From Duganella guangzhouensis (GTDB lineage: Bacteria > Pseudomonadota > Gammaproteobacteria > Burkholderiales > Burkholderiaceae_D): 64,000 nucleotides of DNA. The notes under the pieces were generated by a model. That model was not told the DNA's origin, ran no database searches, and saw nothing but the letters and a program-made list of their open reading frames with translations. Positions within the stretch are counted from its first letter, which is position 1, and each line of letters begins with the position of its first letter. A program made the position numbers and the translations under genes. This document shows, piece by piece, positions 61,509-64,000 of the stretch. The stretch is from the NCBI RefSeq assembly GCF_009674535.1, contig NZ_WKJK01000004.1, forward strand, positions 124,001 to 188,000, given 5' to 3'.

Positions 61509-63263
61509 ATGCGAACTATCAAGCAACTATTGGCTCTGCTGAGCCTGGTATTCATGCTGGACGCCAGTGCCGCCAGCACCGACGTGGTCAAGGCCGTCGC
61601 CAGCTGCGGCGACCTGGCTAGCGTCGACATCAGCGATGTCGGCGGCCAGGGCAGCAAGATCACCAAGGCCGACACCATCACCCGCAACGGCAGGCAAGTG
61701 TGCAGCGTGGAAGGCACGATGGCGCCAACCATCGGCTTCAAGATCACGCTGCCGCTCGACAGCTGGACCCAGCGCTACCTGCAAGTCGGCTGCGGCGGCC
61801 TGTGCGGCCGGGTCTCCACCGAGGCCGGCGCGGCCGAGGGCTGCAAGCCGCTCAAGGATGAGGGCTTCGTGGTGGCCGGCACCGATATGGGTCACTCCGG
61901 CATGTCCAGCGAGTTCGGCAACGATCCGCAGAAACGCGAGGACTTCGCCTACCGCGCCGAGCACCTGACCGCCGTGCTGAGCAAGAAGCTGATCAAGGTG
62001 TTTTACGGTCGTCCGCAATCGTACGCCTACTTCACCGGCTGCTCCGACGGCGGCCGCGAGGCGCTGATGGAAGCGCAGCGCTATCCGGACGATTTCGACG
62101 GCATCATCGCCGGCGCCGCCGCGCTCAACTTCCTGACCCAGAACGCGGTCTACCACGCCTGGCAGGCGGTATCGAACACCGGCGCCGACGGCAAGCCGGT
62201 GCTGATCGCCTCGCGCCTGTCTATCCTGCACAACGCGGTGCTGAAGCAGTGCGGCGCGGTGGATGGCGTGATTGCCGATCCGCGCAGCTGCAAGGTCGAT
62301 GTCGCCGCGCTGCAATGCAAAGCCGACGACACCAGCAATTGCCTGACCGCCGCCGAAGTCAGCACCGTGCGCCGCCTGTACGACGGCCCGCGCGATCCGG
62401 TCAGCGGCAAGCGCCTGACCATCGGCGGTCCGCTGCCGGGTTCGGAACTGGCGTGGCAAGGCGTGTTTGTCCCCAACAGCAAGGAGGCCGGCATTTTCAG
62501 CTCGATGGTGTCGCTGCAGGTGCTGCAGAACCTGGCTTATCCGACCAATCCGCCGGCCGGCTTCAAACTGTCGCAGGTGGAATTCACCGAAGCCAGCTTC
62601 AATAAACTGCGCGCCATGCATCCGCTGTATGACGCCACCAATCCTGACCTGAGCGCGTTTGCCAAGGCCGGCCGCAAGCTGATCCTGTGGCATGGCCTGA
62701 GCGATCAGCACATCTCGCCGCTGAACACGATTGCCTACCATCACGCGCTGGAGCAGTTCATGGGCCAGCAGCAGACCGCCGCGTTTGAGCGCATGTTCCT
62801 GTTCCCCGGTATGGAGCACTGCGGTGGTGGCGTGGGCGTGACCGCGATCGATCTGCTGACGCCGATGCTGGAGTGGGTTGAGCACGGCAAAGCGCCGGAA
62901 GAAATCATCGCCCACACCGCCGCGCCGCGCAAAGGACCAGGCTCGTTTGGCGCGCCGACCGACCGGCCGCAAGCCGGCGCGGGTAGCCCACCAGGTGGCC
63001 CGCAAGGTGGTCCGCCACCGGGGGGCATGCCGCCAGGCGGAATGCCATCGGGCGGTATGCCACCAGGCGGGCCGATGGGCGAGGCGCCGGGCGCGCCAGC
63101 CGTGGCCAAGGTGCAGCAATCGCGTCCGGTGTACGCTTACCCTTATCTGGCGGTGTACAACGGTAGCGGCGACAAGAACGCCGCCGCCAGCTACAGCCGC
63201 AGCCAGCAGCCGGCGCGCTACGAGATTCCGGACTGGATCGGCGCCGACTTCTTCAAGCCCTGA
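61509..63263 (+). CDS. Secreted tannase/feruloyl-esterase-family protein
   Basis: 584 residues from ATG 61509 with a signal peptide (KQLLALLSLVFMLDASAA). The CS-D-HC arrangement of the family is present: nucleophile Ser in FTGCSDGGREA, Asp in WHGLSDQHISP, His in FPGMEHCGGG, the Cys before Ser and after His forming the known disulfide. It hydrolyses ester bonds of phenolic acids. A Gly/Pro/Met-rich repeat (residues about 497-525, built on PPGGM) interrupts the C-terminal part and is unusual. An earlier in-frame start at 61473 would precede the signal peptide. Confidence 0.9.
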   Translation: MRTIKQLLALLSLVFMLDASAASTDVVKAVASCGDLASVDISDVGGQGSKITKADTITRNGRQVCSVEGTMAPTIGFKITLPLDSWTQRYLQVGCGGLCGRVSTEAGAAEGCKPLKDEGFVVAGTDMGHSGMSSEFGNDPQKREDFAYRAEHLTAVLSKKLIKVFYGRPQSYAYFTGCSDGGREALMEAQRYPDDFDGIIAGAAALNFLTQNAVYHAWQAVSNTGADGKPVLIASRLSILHNAVLKQCGAVDGVIADPRSCKVDVAALQCKADDTSNCLTAAEVSTVRRLYDGPRDPVSGKRLTIGGPLPGSELAWQGVFVPNSKEAGIFSSMVSLQVLQNLAYPTNPPAGFKLSQVEFTEASFNKLRAMHPLYDATNPDLSAFAKAGRKLILWHGLSDQHISPLNTIAYHHALEQFMGQQQTAAFERMFLFPGMEHCGGGVGVTAIDLLTPMLEWVEHGKAPEEIIAHTAAPRKGPGSFGAPTDRPQAGAGSPPGGPQGGPPPGGMPPGGMPSGGMPPGGPMGEAPGAPAVAKVQQSRPVYAYPYLAVYNGSGDKNAAASYSRSQQPARYEIPDWIGADFFKP

Positions 63264-63269
63264 GTGGCG

Positions 63270-63950
63270 TCAGACCTCACTCCACTGCCGCAGCAGGTTG
63301 TGGTAGTGGCCGGTGAGGCCGACCAGTTCCGGGCAGTCGCCCAGCCGCGCGCGCAGGCTCTGGATGTTCTGGTCCAGTTCCAGCAGCAGGCTGCGGCGCA
63401 TGTCGTCGCGCACCATGCTCTGGCTCCAGAAGAATGAGCAGACACGGGCGCCGCGCGTCACCGGCTCCACGCGGTGGATGCTGGTCGATGGATACAAAAT
63501 CAAATCCCCTGCCGGCAGTTTGACTTCATGCTCGCCATACTGGTCGGTGACGATCAGCTCGCCGCCGTCATACTCGTCCGGCTCGCTCAGGAACAGCGTG
63601 CTGGAAACGTCGGTGCGGACCCAGTCGCTGCCGCCGGGCTGACGCCGCAGCGCGCCGTCGACGTGTGCGCCGTAGTGCTCGCCGCCGGCATAGCTGTTGA
63701 ACAGCGGCGGCACGATGCGCAGCGGCAGCGCGGCCGAGAAGAACAGCGGGTTGTTACCCAGCGCGCGCAGCACGATCTGGCCCAGCTCCACCGCCAGCGG
63801 CGAGCCTTCCGGCAGCTGACGGTTTTGCTTGACCTTGGCGCCCTGGTCGCCCACGGTGGCGCGGCCGTCAATCCATTGCGATTCGTCCAGCCGGCGTCGC
63901 ATCTCGGCCACTTGTTCCTGGCTCAGTACGCCAGGTATGTGCAACATCAT
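63270..63950 (-). CDS. PKHD-type Fe(II)/2OG hydroxylase, PiuC/YbiX type
   Basis: 226 residues (E. coli YbiX 225). Iron ligands His and Asp in [11 protein letters not shown] and His in [11 protein letters not shown]; Arg in [15 protein letters not shown] binds 2-oxoglutarate. N-terminal [20 protein letters not shown] is the PiuC start. Such genes usually follow an iron-uptake TonB receptor (piuA/fiu), which would lie to the right of this window. Strong SD AAGGAG. Confidence 0.93.
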   Translation of the reverse strand: MMLHIPGVLSQEQVAEMRRRLDESQWIDGRATVGDQGAKVKQNRQLPEGSPLAVELGQIVLRALGNNPLFFSAALPLRIVPPLFNSYAGGEHYGAHVDGALRRQPGGSDWVRTDVSSTLFLSEPDEYDGGELIVTDQYGEHEVKLPAGDLILYPSTSIHRVEPVTRGARVCSFFWSQSMVRDDMRRSLLLELDQNIQSLRARLGDCPELVGLTGHYHNLLRQWSEV

Positions 63951-63969
63951 GGTGTAACTCCTTACAACG

Positions 63970-64000
63970 AAAAAACCCCGCCGTTACAGGAACGGCGGGG
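63970..64000 (-). terminator. Rho-independent terminator of a gene to the right of the window
   Basis: CCCCGCCGTT/AACGGCGGGG (63976-64000) with a 5-base loop; read on the minus strand it is followed by six T (63975-63970). It would end a minus-strand gene beyond the right edge, just ahead of the dioxygenase gene. Confidence 0.85.

Overview
The window looks like the chromosome of a GC-rich betaproteobacterium, most likely of the family Oxalobacteraceae (Duganella/Massilia/Janthinobacterium group). This rests on gene content, protein style and order (rsmD-coaD-ferredoxin, glmU and glmS close together, several TonB receptors); no 16S gene is present, so the placement is inference. Core DNA fills about 1-17.1 kb and 43.3-64 kb. 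Between them lies a visibly AT-richer accessory block of about 26 kb.

Core left (1-17.1 kb): putA (cut by the window edge) with a divergent Lrp-type regulator, an atypical chemoreceptor, a LysR regulator, a chalcone-isomerase-fold protein, ferredoxin, coaD, rsmD, a lipoprotein, glmU, a Fur-box-preceded ECF sigma factor with a siderophore receptor, a second Lrp regulator, and glmS. The spacers on both sides of the sigma/receptor pair carry about 11-12 bp phased repeats resembling DnaA boxes.

Accessory block (about 17.1-43.27 kb): a Tn7-like transposon inserted about 25 bp past the glmS stop codon, the classical attTn7 position. Candidate TnsB sites are packed head to tail at the glmS side (like Tn7 right end) and spaced out in the opposite orientation at the far side (like Tn7 left end). 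The transposition operon is tnsA-tnsB-tnsC-tnsD plus a second tniQ, and it reads toward glmS, opposite to Tn7. The cargo is defence-like: an EcoRII/Dcm-type restriction-modification set (endonuclease, C5-methyltransferase, Vsr) and, beside it, a two-gene unit. That unit is an 1127-residue protein joining an EcoRII-N-like DNA-binding domain, a GHKL ATPase and a complete histidine kinase, followed by a receiver-domain protein with an unrecognised C-terminal half. This pair is the best candidate here for an undescribed system. The block also holds one intact IS21-family element, three truncated istA copies that all break at the same codon, a candidate structured RNA, a 49-bp palindrome, two Xre/HTH proteins, a membrane protein of unknown function and a pentapeptide-repeat membrane protein.

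Core right (43.3-64 kb): a DJ-1/PfpI protein and its TetR regulator with matching operators, a fecA-fecI-fecR-like iron-signalling set, a further TonB receptor with an exported protein, infA with a possible 16-codon leader, an M16 peptidase, a DapA-family lyase with a GntR regulator, two 2OG-Fe(II) dioxygenases, a solute-binding protein overlapping a calcium/proton antiporter, a SLAC1/TehA-type transporter and a secreted tannase-family esterase. Iron uptake recurs on both sides of the transposon.
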